A stretch of 64,000 nucleotides of DNA from Limnomonas spitsbergensis (GCA_037349105.1 JAYJMM010000101.1:2418001-2482000); one strand, 5' to 3'. Positions 1-10,544 are shown, numbered from the stretch's first letter. Program-made: numbers and translations. Notes: generated from the letters alone by a model not told the origin.

Positions 1-1848
1 GGATCAGGGACAAGGCACCAGGGATCAGGCACCAGGCACCAGGGATCAGGGATCAGGGACCAGGGACCAGGGATCAGGGATCAGGGGCCAGGGGCCAGGG
101 ATCAGGGATCAAGGATCAGGGATCAGGCACCAGGGATCAGGCACCAGGGATCAGGCACCAGGGATCAGGGACCTGGGATCAGGGATCAGGGGCCAGGGGC
201 CAGGGGCCAGGGGCCAGGGGCCAGGGGCCAGGGGCCAGGGATCAGGGATCAGGGATCAGGGGCCAGGGGCCAGGGGCCAGGGATCAGGGGCCAGGGGCTA
301 GGGATCAGGGATCAGGGATCAGGGATCAGGGATCAGGGATCAGGGATCAGGGATCAGGGATCAGGGATCAGGGATCAGGGATCAGGGGTCAGGGATCAGG
401 GGTCAGGGGTCAGGGATCAGGGATCAGGGATCAGGGATCAGGGATCAGGGATCAGGGATCAGGGATCAGGGATCAGGGATCAGGGATCAGGGATCAGGGA
501 TCAGGGATCAGGGATCAGGGATCAGGGATCAGGGATCAGGGATCAGGGATCAGGGATCAGGGATCAGGGATCAGGGATCAGGGATCAGGGATCAGGGATC
601 AGGGATCAGGGATCAGGGATCAGGGACCAGGGACCAGGGACCAGGGACCAGGGATCAGGGATCAGGGACAAGGCACCAGGGATCAGGCACCAGGGATCAG
701 GCACCAGGGATCAGGGATCAGGGATCAGGGATCAGGGATCAGGGGCCAGGGGCCAGGGGCCAGGGGCCAGGGATCAGGGGCCAGGGGCTAGGGATCAGGG
801 ATCAGGGATCAGGGATCAGGGATCAGGGATCAGGGATCAGGGATCAGGGATCAGGGATCAGGGATCAGGGATCAGGGATCAGGGATCAGGGGTCAGGGGT
901 CAGGGATCAGGGATCAGGGATCAGGGATCAGGGATCAGGGATCAGGGATCAGGGATCAGGGATCAGGGATCAGGGATCAGGGATCAGGGATCAGGGATCA
1001 GGGATCAGGGATCAGGGATCAGGGATCAGGGATCAGGGATCAGGGATCAGGGATCAGGGATCAGGGATCAGGGATCAGGGATCAGGGATCAGGGATCAGG
1101 GGTCAGGGGTCAGGGATCAGGGATCAGGGATCAGGGATCAGGGATCAGGGATCAGGGATCAGGGATCAGGGATCAGGGATCAGGGATCAGGGATCAGGGA
1201 TCAGGGATCAGGGATCAGGGATCAGGGATCAGGGATCAGGGATCAGGGATCAGGGATCAGGGATCAGGCACCAGGGATCAGGGACCAGGGATCAGGGATC
1301 AGGGATCAGGGGCCAGGGGCCAGGGGCCAGGGGCCAGGGGCCAGGGATCAGGGGCCAGGGGCTAGGGATCAGGGATCAGGGATCAGGGATCAGGGATCAG
1401 GGATCAGGGATCAGGGATCAGGGATCAGGGATCAGGGGCCAGGGGTCAGGGGTCAGGGATCAGGGATCAGGGATCAGGGATCAGGGATCAGGGATCAGGG
1501 ATCAGGGATCAGGGATCAGGGATCAGGGATCAGGGATCAGGGATCAGGGATCAGGGATCAGGGATCAGGGATCAGGGATCAGGGATCAGGGATCAGGGAT
1601 CAGGGATCAGGGATCAGGGATCAGGGATCAGGGACCAGGGACCAGGGACCAGGGATCAGGGATCAGGGATCAGGGATCAGGGATCAGGGATCAGGGATCA
1701 GGGATCAGGGATCAGGGATCAGGGATCAGGGATCAGGGATCAGGGATCAGGGATCAGGGATCAGGGATCAGGGATCAGGGATCAGGGATCAGGGATCAGG
1801 GATCAGGGATCAGGGATCAGGGATCAGGGATCAGGGATCAGGGATCAG
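1..1848. repeat. GGGATCA heptamer satellite array
   Basis: The whole stretch is a head-to-tail array of a 7 bp unit, GGGATCA, interspersed with variants GGGGCCA, GGGACCA, GGCACCA, GGGGTCA and GGGGCTA. Variants come in clusters (for example around 190-300, 735-790 and 1305-1370) and the clusters themselves recur, so blocks of several hundred bases have been duplicated inside the array. The array continues past the left edge. Period and AGGG core match the plant/algal telomere heptamer TTTAGGG, but the other three bases differ, so this is not a telomere. No gene is seen in it. Confidence 0.97.
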
Positions 1849-2164
1849 AATCGGAGGATGCTGAAATGCATCCTTGCTGTAGTAGATCCTTGCTGGTCAG
1901 CCATGAAATGTTCCACTTATAACAGTAAGCAGACTTGCCGTACTCAAGAGGGCCACCCATTGATTGCCCCCGCAGCCATATACACACAGTTGAAGGATGA
2001 ATACCGCTAGAGCCAAGAACGGCCGTCACTGATTCCCGGTAGCTGAGGACGCTGTCACTTATTGCCAGCAGGCCGGCTGTAGCTAAGACCATCCGTCTTT
2101 GGTTGCCGACAGCCATGCAGGGACAGCTGACGCAATCCCTGGAAGTTAACAAGAAGCTGCTCCC

Positions 2165-2500
2165 ATGAGGCGACCAGCTCGCACCACATGCCTGCAACAT
2201 GATTAAGAGGAACGATCATGACCAAGGGTGAGTCTAAAAAAAGTAATCAGAGGTGTTGCTGCCATGTGGCAACCAGCTCACACCACATGCCTGCAACATG
2301 ATTAAGAGGAACGATCATGAACAAGGGTTCAGTCTAAGGAAAGTAATCAGAGGTGTTGCTGCCATGTCGCAACCAGCTCACACCGCGTGCATGCAGCAGG
2401 ATTGAGGGTAAATATCAAGGCTCAGGGTTCAGTCTAAGGAAAGTAATCAAGGATGGTGTTGCCAGGCGGGAGCCAGCGCCTGAGACCGTTTGAAGGGTTG
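2165..2500 (-). repeat. ~98 bp tandem repeat duplicating a WRAP73 3' splice site, unit 1
   Basis: Three to four degenerate copies, recognisable by (C/G)ACCAGCTC at 2171, 2270 and 2369 (spacing 99 bp), with a weaker one near 2467. On the minus strand each copy contains TTGCAG|GCATGTGGTG, the acceptor and first codons of the terminal WRAP73 exon, so this is an exon-border duplication rather than random DNA. Confidence 0.8.
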
Positions 2501-3194
2501 AGAAAACAAATAGTAATCAGAGGTGCTGCTGCTATGTGGCGAGCAGTTCACATCGCGCATCTACGGCAGGATATCTGGCTGATGGAATGTAATTATGCAA
2601 TCAGGTTGAGGATTAGGGAAGTATGGTAATCAAGTTGCATGGCTAAGATTTTCGGCAAAGCTAGCATAACTGATATTGCGATGTGGCCACCAGCTCACAC
2701 CGCTGGATGTCATGCGAGGGGCGTTTGAATACAGGCATAAATCATAATCTCAGGGGACGTCCGACCGACTGTTCAAATCTACATGGCCTGGCTTAAAGGA
2801 AACATGCCCATGACATATGCTGAAGTGATCTACTGCCCGGGATGACTCTACGCAGCCTCACCTGATGGGAGAGGGGATGCGAGGGAGAAGGGATCTTCCG
2901 CCAACGTTTAAATTTGCATTCCGGGTTGATCTTCTGTTCAGTCAGGCCATTGAATGCGCTGAAGTCGCACCTAAACCCTAAACTTAAACCCTAAAAGGCG
3001 GCAAAGTAACAAAGTGCCTTCTGTAAACTCGACGAGTACCAATATATGTTTGTGTGGGGAAACATCAGCTAGGGGCGCGTGTGTGCTCTAATAGTGTGCA
3101 GTCAACCCTAGGTTTCATGAGAAATACGCACGCTCATACCGGGGAGTCGGAGTTCCAAATACCGGTAGACTAAGCGCACGTCGAATAGTGGAAC
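2501..3194. other. unit 1 spacer between terminal exon repeats and integrase fragment
   Basis: Non-coding spacer shared with 10790-11090 of unit 2 and 34800-35110 of unit 4. Near 2838 it jumps to the start of the DMQWTPQ exon region (shared with 22331 and 25447), so a deletion breakpoint lies there. A short run of CCCTAAA-type heptamers sits at 2970-2995. I see no gene. Confidence 0.6.
2970..2995 (+). repeat. short interstitial CCCTAAA telomere-like run
   Basis: CCTAAACCCTAAAC followed by TTAAACCCTAAA: about three telomere-type heptamers, one degenerate, in otherwise unique sequence. Confidence 0.7.
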
Positions 3195-3345
3195 ATGGGC
3201 GGGCGCTGCTGTGTGATTTCCCCGCCCGGAGAGCGGCTGGCAGCCATCCGGGACGCCTACGATAGGACCAGGAATTCCGGCGCCCATTGCAAGGCGAGCA
3301 TGCTGCTCCAACAGCAATGGTGTGTGAGCTAGGGGCTCCAACGCA
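3195..3345 (+). mobile_element. retrotransposon integrase HHCC zinc-binding fragment, copy 1 (broken)
   Basis: The frame reads RLAAIRDAYDRTRNSGAHCK and then ASMLLQQQW, the N-terminal zinc-binding region of an LTR-retrotransposon integrase (compare the better copy at 22830-23118). Both zinc-ligand histidines are changed (DAYD, TRN). A deletion joins QQQW directly to the region just after the CxxC pair, leaving a stop. It is a relic with no terminal repeats visible. Confidence 0.65.
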
Positions 3346-4139
3346 CAGCAGGGGCATGAGGGTCAAGGAAACTGCGCAGCATGGGCCTAGGCAGCGTCCG
3401 CGCCATTACCATCATAAGTCCCCTACCCACCTCATCGTACCTCCCCACAGCCAGGAACTGCCCAGATGGATCCCAGTTGTTGGACTTGATCCCTAACGCA
3501 TATTTATAGGCCTCGACTCAGCAAGGGGCCTGGGGCTCAACAGGTTTCAGGGGCTTGCCAGGTTATAAAACAATAGCTGGACGTCATGAGTTCATACCTC
3601 TCACACCAGGCCAGGGGTCCATGCGAGTGATCAAAAGGATTCAGGGCCTGCCTGTAGATAATAATATGTTCAGGGCCTTCCGGTTAAGGGTCAGTGTGCG
3701 GGGCTATAGGTTAGGAAGTGATGCAGCTGAACCTATGAGACGGTGTCCATTGACTGGGTTTTTGGGGCCCTGTGTTTCTCACATCTTCTCTCTTCATTCA
3801 AGCGAGGATGTGTGAGAGGGCAGGGACGTGGAAGGAGGGCTCGAGAAAATGACAGGGTGGGGGGAGGACATTCCATGGGGCTGGTTTCCACGGGTTGCAT
3901 TTGTAGCAGAAAATCAAAGGACACAAAAAGGGCATTATGGGAGATGTCCTGGAGATGTCTCTAGAGTTATAATTATACTGAAGGCAATAACGGCCGTTTG
4001 TTATTACCTGCTGATGGCACGCTGACAGCTGTTTTGGTCTTATGCGCGCTTTCCGCTACAATTCAGCTACATCAGGGTAGGTAGCCGAGGGTTCTGGTGG
4101 CAATAAGCCCTAGAACTTGGCCCGCTGGCTGCTGCCTAG
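3346..4139. other. unit 1 intronic/spacer sequence
   Basis: Spacer between the integrase relic and the 34 bp array. 3550-3700 matches 25580-25745 of unit 3 and includes a degenerate single copy of the 31 bp element (ATCAAAAGGATTCAGGGCCT). 3715-3960 matches 27100-27400, the far end of the ~115 bp repeat block. The WRAP73 exon that lies here in units 2 and 3 is missing. No gene. Confidence 0.5.
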
Positions 4140-4678
4140 CTGATTTGGAGGCTGGCCTAGGGCTAACCCCCAGCTGAGGTGGAGGCTGGCCTAGGGTTTA
4201 CCTCCAGCTGAGGTGGAGGCTGGCCTAGGGTTTACCTCCAGCTGAGGTGGAGGCTGACCTAGGGTTTACCTCCAGCTGAGGTGGAGGCTGACCTAGGGTT
4301 TACCTCCAGCTGAGGTGGAGGCTGACCTAGGGTTTACCTCCAGCTGAGGTGGAGGCTGACCTAGGGTTTACCTCCAGCTGAGTTGGAGGCTGGCCTAGGG
4401 TTTACCTCCAGCTGAGGTGGAGGCTGACCTAGAATTTACCTCCAGCTGAGTTGAAGGGCTGACTTAGGGTTTACCTCCAGCTGAGGTGGAGGCTGACCTA
4501 GGTCTTACCTCCCGCTGAGTATGCGGCTGACCTAGGGTTTACCTCCAGCTGAGGTGGAGGCTGGCCTAGAGTTTACCTCCAGATGAGGTGGAGGCTGATC
4601 TAGGGTTTACGTCCAGCTGAGGTGGAGGCTGACCTAGGGTTTACCTCCAGCTGAGATGGAGGCTGACCTAGGGTTTAC
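4140..4678 (-). repeat. 34 bp minisatellite at a WRAP73 5' splice site, unit 1
   Basis: About 16 copies of a 34 bp unit containing GACCTAGGGTTTACCTCCAG and then CTGAGGTGGAGGCT. On the minus strand each unit reads (G)AG|GTAAACCCTAGGTCAG. The array abuts the exon ending MAQLE exactly at its donor AG|GTAAAC, so every unit is a copy of the first bases of that intron and carries both an AG and a GTAAAC. Confidence 0.9.
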
Positions 4679-4767
4679 CTCTAGCTGGGCCATGTCTTGC
4701 CCACAAGGGCTGAGGCGATGTCCCAGTCGTCGGACTTAGCACCGGACAGGTGATGGCACATGCGATC

Positions 4768-5150
4768 CTGTGGGTTGAAAGGGTGCATATGTTAAATGCT
4801 TTTAGTGTCAGAATGCTGTTTTTTGTTCCTGTTGGGTCCGATTGAGGCACCTGCCATCTTGGACCAGAATTGGTTCACAACTATGTTTTTGATGTCAAAA
4901 GGCAGGATATTACACAAAAATGATACACAAAACGAGCTCTGTATGTCACAGGACAGGTTTTCATTGTTGGCAGGTATTGGAATTGGAATCCTGGCAAGGA
5001 ATGAATGAACAAATACACGTTTGTATGTATGGCTAAGGCAGCATTTCGATCGGTGCAGGTAGTGGTTAATCTGCAAATGAAATGGATAACAAACAGGTCT
5101 GCCTTGCTTATCAAATAATGAAATCAAGAAAGGGGCTGTCCCCCCCGCAG
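4768..5150. other. conserved spacer, no gene recognised
   Basis: Shared with 13960-14102 and 28843-29197. Short open frames on both strands are not preserved in the same register between copies. It ends in a pyrimidine-rich CCCCCCGCAG, a plausible 3' splice site for the exon remnant at 5151. Confidence 0.4.
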
Positions 5151-5434
5151 GTTGGAATATCTGCCATTCTGCACATGTGCAAAGGGAATGGACCCAGTTG
5201 AACTATTCAGACTCTCAATTTGCCTTAAGAAAGAAGCTCCCGACAACTACTGCAGTCCAGGTCCAAGCCATGTAGCTGAGATTTGATTTGAAAATAAGTC
5301 TTGAGGCTGGACTACGTCAGCAGGCGGAACAGCTCCATCTTATTGCAGCTTCAGCTTGACGATATGAAAGTGCTTCACGAATGGTCTCATTTCAGCATGC
5401 CCTGAGGGACCCGACCATAGTGTGGATCTCCAAG
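5151..5434 (+). pseudogene. decayed plus-strand exon of unknown gene, copy 1
   Basis: A 284 bp segment bounded by CCCCGCAG and by AAG|GTATGT, the look of an internal exon. In one frame it would be open for 94 codons, including SDSQFALRKKLPTTTAVQVQ and later RMVSFQHALRDPTIVWISK. This copy has two in-frame stops: TAG after QAM, and TGA after AASA. Homologous segments at 14103-14386 and 29198-29480 carry different disablements, so the intact ancestor predates the duplication. I do not recognise the family. Confidence 0.4.
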
Positions 5435-5919
5435 GTATGTCCACCAAGGCATTGAGGGACCAGACAATCGTGGGGATGCAGCTAATAGAATTCACATCTT
5501 CATAAAAGCACCAGAATATAGTAATGAGTTGACCCTGATTGACCCCCTGGGTACTGGGTAACGCCCCCCCCCCCTACCTTGAGGGACCAAGCCTTGTTGT
5601 GGATGTTGAAGGCAAACTAGGCAGACAGCAGGATAGCCGTACTTTCTGGAGACCATCAGGATGCCTGCCTCGGGGAGGGAAGCGGGAGAAGGGGATCGAT
5701 AGGATTTGGGAAGTTGGGAAGTTGTGAAGAGGATGAAATAAATAAAGGATGGGAATAAACACGGTAACGGCGCGGATGTGGCTTCAGCCCAGGCTGCACT
5801 GTTTCCTTAACTCTCACACCCCCCACGAGGCGTCGCTTTCTTTCTTTATTTATAAGAATAAACACCACAAACATCAACATCATGCCACCTGCACCGTACC
5901 CCCCAACAAACATACACAA

Positions 5920-6090
5920 AATACACAGCATATGCATGCCACCCCGCCCAACCCCCAACACAGCTGCACCCCCCCTACACACATGCCCCCCTCCCCCCCC
6001 CCCCCCCATCCACACACACACCTACTCTCCACCCCCACACGCATACCTGCGCTCCACCCCCACACACAACTGCGCTCCACCCCCCCACAT
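5920..6090. repeat. C/A-rich low-complexity tract, unit 1
   Basis: Runs of C up to more than ten bases mixed with ACACAC, equivalent to about 14900-15050 and 29870-29960. It gives rise to spurious Pro/His/Thr-rich reading frames on the plus strand. Confidence 0.8.
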
Positions 6091-7028
6091 CATACGCCAT
6101 GCATGCCATAAATGGGGTGCTTGGAGTTGCATGGCATGCATGAATCCAACCAGATGCACCATGTGACCTGCCTGGCCCGCTGATGTCTAATGGACTCCTG
6201 GACTCTTGGACTCATACATGCCCAGCATGGCGGGTGCTGCATAACTTGCCTGGCTCCGAAGACACAGACACGGACAGTTGAAAGACTTGCCTGGTTCCGA
6301 CCGGATGCACTATGCAACCTGCATGGCCTGCTCTTGTTTCATGATCTGCCTACTTGTCTCATTGTCTGTCAGCTCAATTCTTGTCAAGGCTCCGTATTTA
6401 ATATCCACGGGGCAACCGTTTTGTGGCCCTAGTAAGATCCACACTATGGCCGCTGATGTTTCTCGCCGTTCGGTAAGCGGAAGATGCGAACGCGCCTCTG
6501 GGGTGCACTTTCTAAATTCCCACTTATTGTTACCAATCAATCTACATACCGTATAATTCTCCTACATTGTGGACTGGTTTCGTTCCTAGCCACTCAGTCG
6601 ATAATTTCTGGAACACATCGGTGGCCTGCGTATTGGCCGTTCTAGTCCTCGCTCCGTCAAGTTCTCCATCCGTATTGGCCGTACGTTCGATACAGGTCGG
6701 TTGCGTCAGAACCCCAGTCTCACCCGCTCGTTCGGTGGCCTGAGCTTTGCAGTTTTTGTTCTCCAAAAAAGCGGCATTGAGGAGATCCACTCATCATTCA
6801 CTTCAACACAAGTGCCCAACATTGCCCCTGGTGAGCGGAACAAGGACCATGCATGAGTGGAGCAACTGCAAGACTGTCATGTGGATATGTCAAAGACTGA
6901 GGAATCTCCCACTCTGGCTTCATATGTATGGTCCCATATTTGTTTCTTTCAATTTCCACTCCCTCATTATTTATCTGCATCTCCAGATCGCACAGCCTGG
7001 CCCTTTCATGAAAGGTTTTTGAGTCGAT

Positions 7029-7108
7029 GCATCCGGGCATAAAGACAATGCATCCGAGCATAAAGACAATGCATCCGAGCATAAAGACAATGCATCCGGG
7101 CATAGACA
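7029..7108 (+). repeat. 21 bp tandem repeat upstream of ankyrin gene 1
   Basis: Three full copies (7029, 7050, 7071) and one partial copy of the 21 bp unit GCATCCGAGCATAAAGACAA plus T. The equivalent places in units 2 and 3 have only about two diverged copies (about 16020-16055 and 31030-31066), so the array expanded in unit 1. Confidence 0.9.
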
Positions 7109-7194
7109 TTGCAATACTGACTCCAACCCATGGCATGTGGCGTTTTGCATGCATGTAGGACGGCCATTCGAAAAGTGGAATTGCGCACCACCCT

Positions 7195-8868
7195 ATGACG
7201 TCATCCGCATCCGCTATCAGAACAGATGCATCTGCATCTCGTTCCCCTAGCGAGGACCCAGCCATCTTCGCCTGCCTCCAAGACCTCAACACGGACATCC
7301 TTGGCATAATCCTCAGCCATGCAGATTCATGGCTATGCAATCCTCAAGGCCCTCCTACTAGACCTGGCGCCCACCAAGCCATGAAAGTGCAGTATGGAGC
7401 GTGGTGGGTGTGCAGGCGTTGGCGCGACTGCCTCAGGGACTGCCCCATTAATCTAGCTCGTGCCATGATGGCACTTCACGGTCCTGACCAGGCCCTCATG
7501 AGAGCTGTGGGCTGCAACAGTCAGGTGTATGACTGCTTGGAGTTGACGAGGCTCATGCTCGATCTGGGTGCAAAGGCAGACTGCCGGAAAGGGGATGCAT
7601 TGGTGAGGGCAGCTTGGCATGGCCACTATGCAGCGGTGCAGTTGTTGATGGGGTGGAGGGAGCATTCACCCCATGCTAACTGCCAAGATGGGGAGGCATT
7701 GGTGTGGGCTGCGCAGCATGGCCGCAAGGCAGTGGTGCGGCTTTTGCTTGGGTGGAGGGAGCATGCCCCACGTGCTAACTGTCAGAATGGGGAGGCACTG
7801 TTAAGGGCTTCGCAGAATGGCCACGAGGCGGTGGTGCAGCTGTTGTTGGGGTGGAGGGAGCATGCCCCACGTGCTAACTGCCAGGATGGGGAGGCACTGT
7901 TAAGGGCTGTGTGGAACGGCCACCAGGCGGTAGTGCAACTGTTGTTGGGGTGGAGGGAGCATGCCCCACGTGCGAACTGCCGGGATGGGTGGGCACTGGT
8001 GAGGGCTGCCGAGAGGGGCCACGAGGCGGTGGTGCAGCTGTTGTTGGGGTGGAGAGAGCATGCCCCACGTGCTAACTGCCAGGATGGGTGGGCACTGTTA
8101 AGGGCTGCGTTGAACGGCCACGAGGCGGTGGTGCAGCTGTTGTTGGGGTGGAGGGAGCATGCCCCACGTGCTGACTGCTTGGATGGGGAGGCACTGTTAA
8201 GGGCTGCGTGGAACGGCCACGAGGCGGTGGTGCAGCTGTTGTTGGGGTGGAGGGAGCATGCCCCACGTGCTGACTGCCAGGATGGGGAGGCACTGGTAAG
8301 GGCTGCGTGGAACGGCCACGAGGCGGTGGTGCAGCTGTTGTTGGGGTGGAGGGAGCATGCCCCACGTGCGAACTGCCAGGATGGGGAGGCACTGTTAAGG
8401 GCTGCGCAAAATGGCCACGAGGCGGTAGTGCAGCTGTTGTTGGGGTGTAGGGAGCATGCCCCACGTGCAGACTGCCGGGATGGGTGGGCACTGGTGAGGG
8501 CAGCCGAGAGGGGCCACGAGGCGGTGGTGCAGCTGTTGTTGGGGTGGAGGGAGCATGCCCCACGTGCGAACTGCCAGGATGGGAAGGCACTGTTGAGGGC
8601 AGCCGAGAGGGGCCACGAGGCGGTGGTGCGGCTGTTGTTGGGGTGGGGGGAGCATGCACCTCGTGCTAACTGCTTGGATGGGGAGGCACTGGTGTGGGCA
8701 GCCAGATATGGCCATGAGGCGGTGGTGCGGTTGTTGCTGGATTGCAGTGAGAATGCCCCCCGTGCTGACTGTCAAGGGGGACGGGCACTGTCCTTGGCTA
8801 GGAGGGGGGGTCACACAGCTGTCCTACATATTTTGCAGGAATGCTGCGGCATGTTGCCGCTTGTATAA
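7195..8868 (+). CDS. F-box-like/ankyrin-repeat protein, copy 1 (557 aa)
   Basis: Single-exon gene. Residues about 28-82 look like an F-box (LQDLNTDILGIILSHAD, then WWVCRRWRDCLRD), which in known families binds Skp1 in SCF ubiquitin ligases. From about residue 132 to the end run 13 ankyrin repeats of exactly 33 aa with consensus DGxALxxAAxxGHEAVVQLL and then LGWREHAPRAxCx, usually target-binding repeats. The likely role is a substrate receptor for ubiquitination; this is inferred, and the target is unknown. Repeats are nearly identical at DNA level (99 bp period), differing mainly at the E/W/K/R after DG, the residues flanking AA, and N/D before Cys. The ATG is shared by all three copies and overlaps a TGACGTCA palindrome. 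A chlorophyte-type TGTAA poly(A) signal candidate is at 9067-9071. No disabling mutation is seen. Confidence 0.85.
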   Translation: MTSSASAIRTDASASRSPSEDPAIFACLQDLNTDILGIILSHADSWLCNPQGPPTRPGAHQAMKVQYGAWWVCRRWRDCLRDCPINLARAMMALHGPDQALMRAVGCNSQVYDCLELTRLMLDLGAKADCRKGDALVRAAWHGHYAAVQLLMGWREHSPHANCQDGEALVWAAQHGRKAVVRLLLGWREHAPRANCQNGEALLRASQNGHEAVVQLLLGWREHAPRANCQDGEALLRAVWNGHQAVVQLLLGWREHAPRANCRDGWALVRAAERGHEAVVQLLLGWREHAPRANCQDGWALLRAALNGHEAVVQLLLGWREHAPRADCLDGEALLRAAWNGHEAVVQLLLGWREHAPRADCQDGEALVRAAWNGHEAVVQLLLGWREHAPRANCQDGEALLRAAQNGHEAVVQLLLGCREHAPRADCRDGWALVRAAERGHEAVVQLLLGWREHAPRANCQDGKALLRAAERGHEAVVRLLLGWGEHAPRANCLDGEALVWAARYGHEAVVRLLLDCSENAPRADCQGGRALSLARRGGHTAVLHILQECCGMLPLV

Positions 8869-10230
8869 GAGGCATCATTTCACTGTGGAAGTGGAATATA
8901 TTGCTGGTCTTAACTATGCAAGGGTCAGATATACACCCACTACTCTCCTAGCGTTCCTCGTGTGTGTCAAACATTGCATGTCGTCTTCCACTTCATGATC
9001 TGCCTCTCCTATCCTATCTGGGCTGTCCATGAATATATTTTTGAAGGTGATTGAAAGGTATTTCCCTGTAAGCAATATCATCATACGAGTAAGCAATATC
9101 ATCATCATGTTTCCGAGTTTTTCTTAGTAGTGTTCCACCAGAGGTTGTTTAGTATTTTCTACAGGCGCTAAAGAGGCGTACTACACATGTAAACGGATTT
9201 AGGGACTACCGGAAACGGGAAAAAACAATCCGGTACATGTTTACACTTATTCTCAATTTGTTGATCCTTATGCATGTCCGTCATGGTCAGATATTCTGCC
9301 TTTGCACAGTTCAACACATCCCTGCGTGTAGGATCACCTCACATTCAGAGAACGGGTATGGACAGGCCTACAAGACGGTGCTATAGACATCCACGCTTAG
9401 TACCAGGGCAGGCCAGGGGGGGATGCTCTGACTTTTGTGAAGGGTGTGGCAGTATATCTTTGAGGCTATGTCGTTTCAGAGGCCTTTGTTTCCCTTTTCC
9501 TGACCAACTAACTGCCTAGTACGTTTGTTTGGTTTTCTCTTTGTTGAGGGCTACTTATGATCTAAACGGGCTGAGGATTTTACAGACTTCCTTTATGTGG
9601 GCATGGTCTATTCCTTCTCTTGTTTCCGTATGTTCCTTTCTTTTCTCCTCGAACCTTACGTTTACTTTCCCCTCCTGACCAGACAATCGGGCGGCCACAC
9701 GGCCAGGAGCCTTTTGAGCATGGCCCAGAGGTATCATGTTCTTGACAAGTGGACATTCTTAAGTCGTTCAATCCATTTGCCCGGATCAATAGTGCGGTGG
9801 CATAGAAACAGATATAGGCTGTTTTGACTGCGGGTGCGGTCAAGATGTAACTGGGCCATGCTGAAAAGTTGGTCAAGATGTAACAAAGAATGTAGGAAGA
9901 TGGTTTTGTGTCCTCATTCAACCATTAGGCCAGCATGGTGGTGCCACGACACCACACCTGACCTCATGAATATAAAATCCAGTAAGCTAAGGCCACCTGT
10001 CAGAAGGCTAGTGGGGCATCAGTAGCCAGCGAGTCACAAGCGAGGGGTAGAGCAAGCGAGCCATCACGAATGAAGGACCGGCCTGGCTGCACCATGTAGC
10101 TCGGACAGCAAGCCGCACTGCTACATCCCCCAGCATGCCTTGATGTAGCTGAATTGTAGCTGAAGCACCCTCTACTAAACCCTGCATGCCCAGCACTAGC
10201 CCCAGTCCACATTTCCAGCCTCACAACTCA
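8869..10230. other. 3' region of ankyrin gene 1
   Basis: Collinear with 18216-19550 and 32949-34246. It contains the TGTAA candidate poly(A) signal at 9067 and an imperfect hairpin (GTAAAC-CGGATT at about 9189-9200 against AATCCG and GTTTAC up to 9245). Small open frames such as 9274-9519 (plus) persist in the copies, but I cannot link them to any family. Their conservation may only reflect recent duplication. Confidence 0.45.
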
Positions 10231-10544
10231 AGAATCGGAGGATGCTGGAATGCATCCTTGCTGTAATAGACCCTTGCTAGTCAGCCATAATTTTCACTTA
10301 TAACAGTAAGCACACTTGCCGTAGTCAAGAGGGCCCCCCATTGATTGCCCCCGCAGCCATATACACACAGTTGAAGGATGAATACCGCTAGAGCCAAGAC
10401 CGGCCGTCACTGGTTCCCGGTAGCTAAGGACGTTGTCACTTATTATTGCCGACAGGCCGGCTGTAGCTAAGACCATCCGTCATTGGTTGCCGACAGCCAT
10501 GCAAGGACAGCTGAAGCAATCCTTGTAAGTTAACAAGAAGCTGC

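Larger units (their letters stand above)
2096..4767 (-). pseudogene. WRAP73: WRAP73/WDR8-like WD40 pseudogene, copy 1
   Basis: Minus-strand remnant of a WD40 protein of the WRAP73 (WDR8) family, which acts at centrosomes/spindle poles and basal bodies. Two exons are clear. The first, 4767-4679, carries SPCGQDMAQLE and ends at AG|GTAAAC; one T is missing in GCCTCAGC (other copies GCCTTCAGC), a frameshift. The last, 2191-2096, follows acceptor TTGCAG and encodes ACGASWSPHGSSFLL and then RDCVSCPCMAVGNQ, resembling the C-terminal blade as I recall it for WRAP73. Its stop TGA has become AGA, so the frame runs on into the heptamer array, to about 1838. About 20 bases of a third exon remain near 2841-2860. 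The exons for VSVYDTAS and for LLATATSTSRHYMW are absent. It is not functional. Confidence 0.7.
5435..7194. other. upstream region of ankyrin gene 1
   Basis: Non-coding as far as I can see, and collinear with 14387-16250 and 29481-31265. It holds a C10-12 tract near 5565, a CA/C-rich low-complexity stretch at about 5920-6090, and a 21 bp tandem repeat at 7029. The promoter of the ankyrin gene should lie in the last few hundred bases, but no convincing TATA element stands out. Short open frames here differ in register between the three copies. Confidence 0.5.
1848..10230. repeat. large tandem unit 1 (WRAP73 remnant + F-box/ankyrin gene)
   Basis: First of three complete large direct repeats. 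It begins at GAATCGGAGGATGCTG, a sequence that recurs at 10231, 19551 and 34247, and ends where unit 2 begins. The choice of start is arbitrary, since any rotation of the unit would do. Contents in order: WRAP73 last exon, ~98 bp repeats, integrase fragment, 34 bp minisatellite, a second WRAP73 exon, a decayed plus-strand exon and the ankyrin gene. It lacks two WRAP73 exons that are present in other units. Confidence 0.85.

Noticed and set aside
1..1848. CRISPR-like or telomeric array
   Set aside because: There are no spacers between units, the unit is 7 bp, and the sequence is not the TTTAGGG telomere unit.
5749..6111. His/Pro/Thr-rich frames at 5749-6166 and 14712-15085
   Set aside because: Translations of a C/A-rich low-complexity tract; length and register differ between units and there is no homology.
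8072..8659. Long minus-strand open frames (up to 195 codons) across the ankyrin genes, also at 17484-18062 and 32065-32430
   Set aside because: They are antisense images of the 99 bp ankyrin repeat; a period divisible by three keeps any stop-free frame open. The plus strand has the recognisable F-box and ankyrin domains.
9274..9519. 81-codon plus-strand frame downstream of ankyrin gene 1, repeated at 33296-33541
   Set aside because: In unit 2 (18598) indels change its end, and the match between units 1 and 3 is explained by recent duplication. No domain is recognised.
10000..10224. Minus-strand 74-codon frame present in all units (10000-10224, 34015-34227)
   Set aside because: Interrupted or shortened in unit 2 (19330-19515) by a 12 bp deletion plus indels; no splice context or known family. 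Kept only as spacer.
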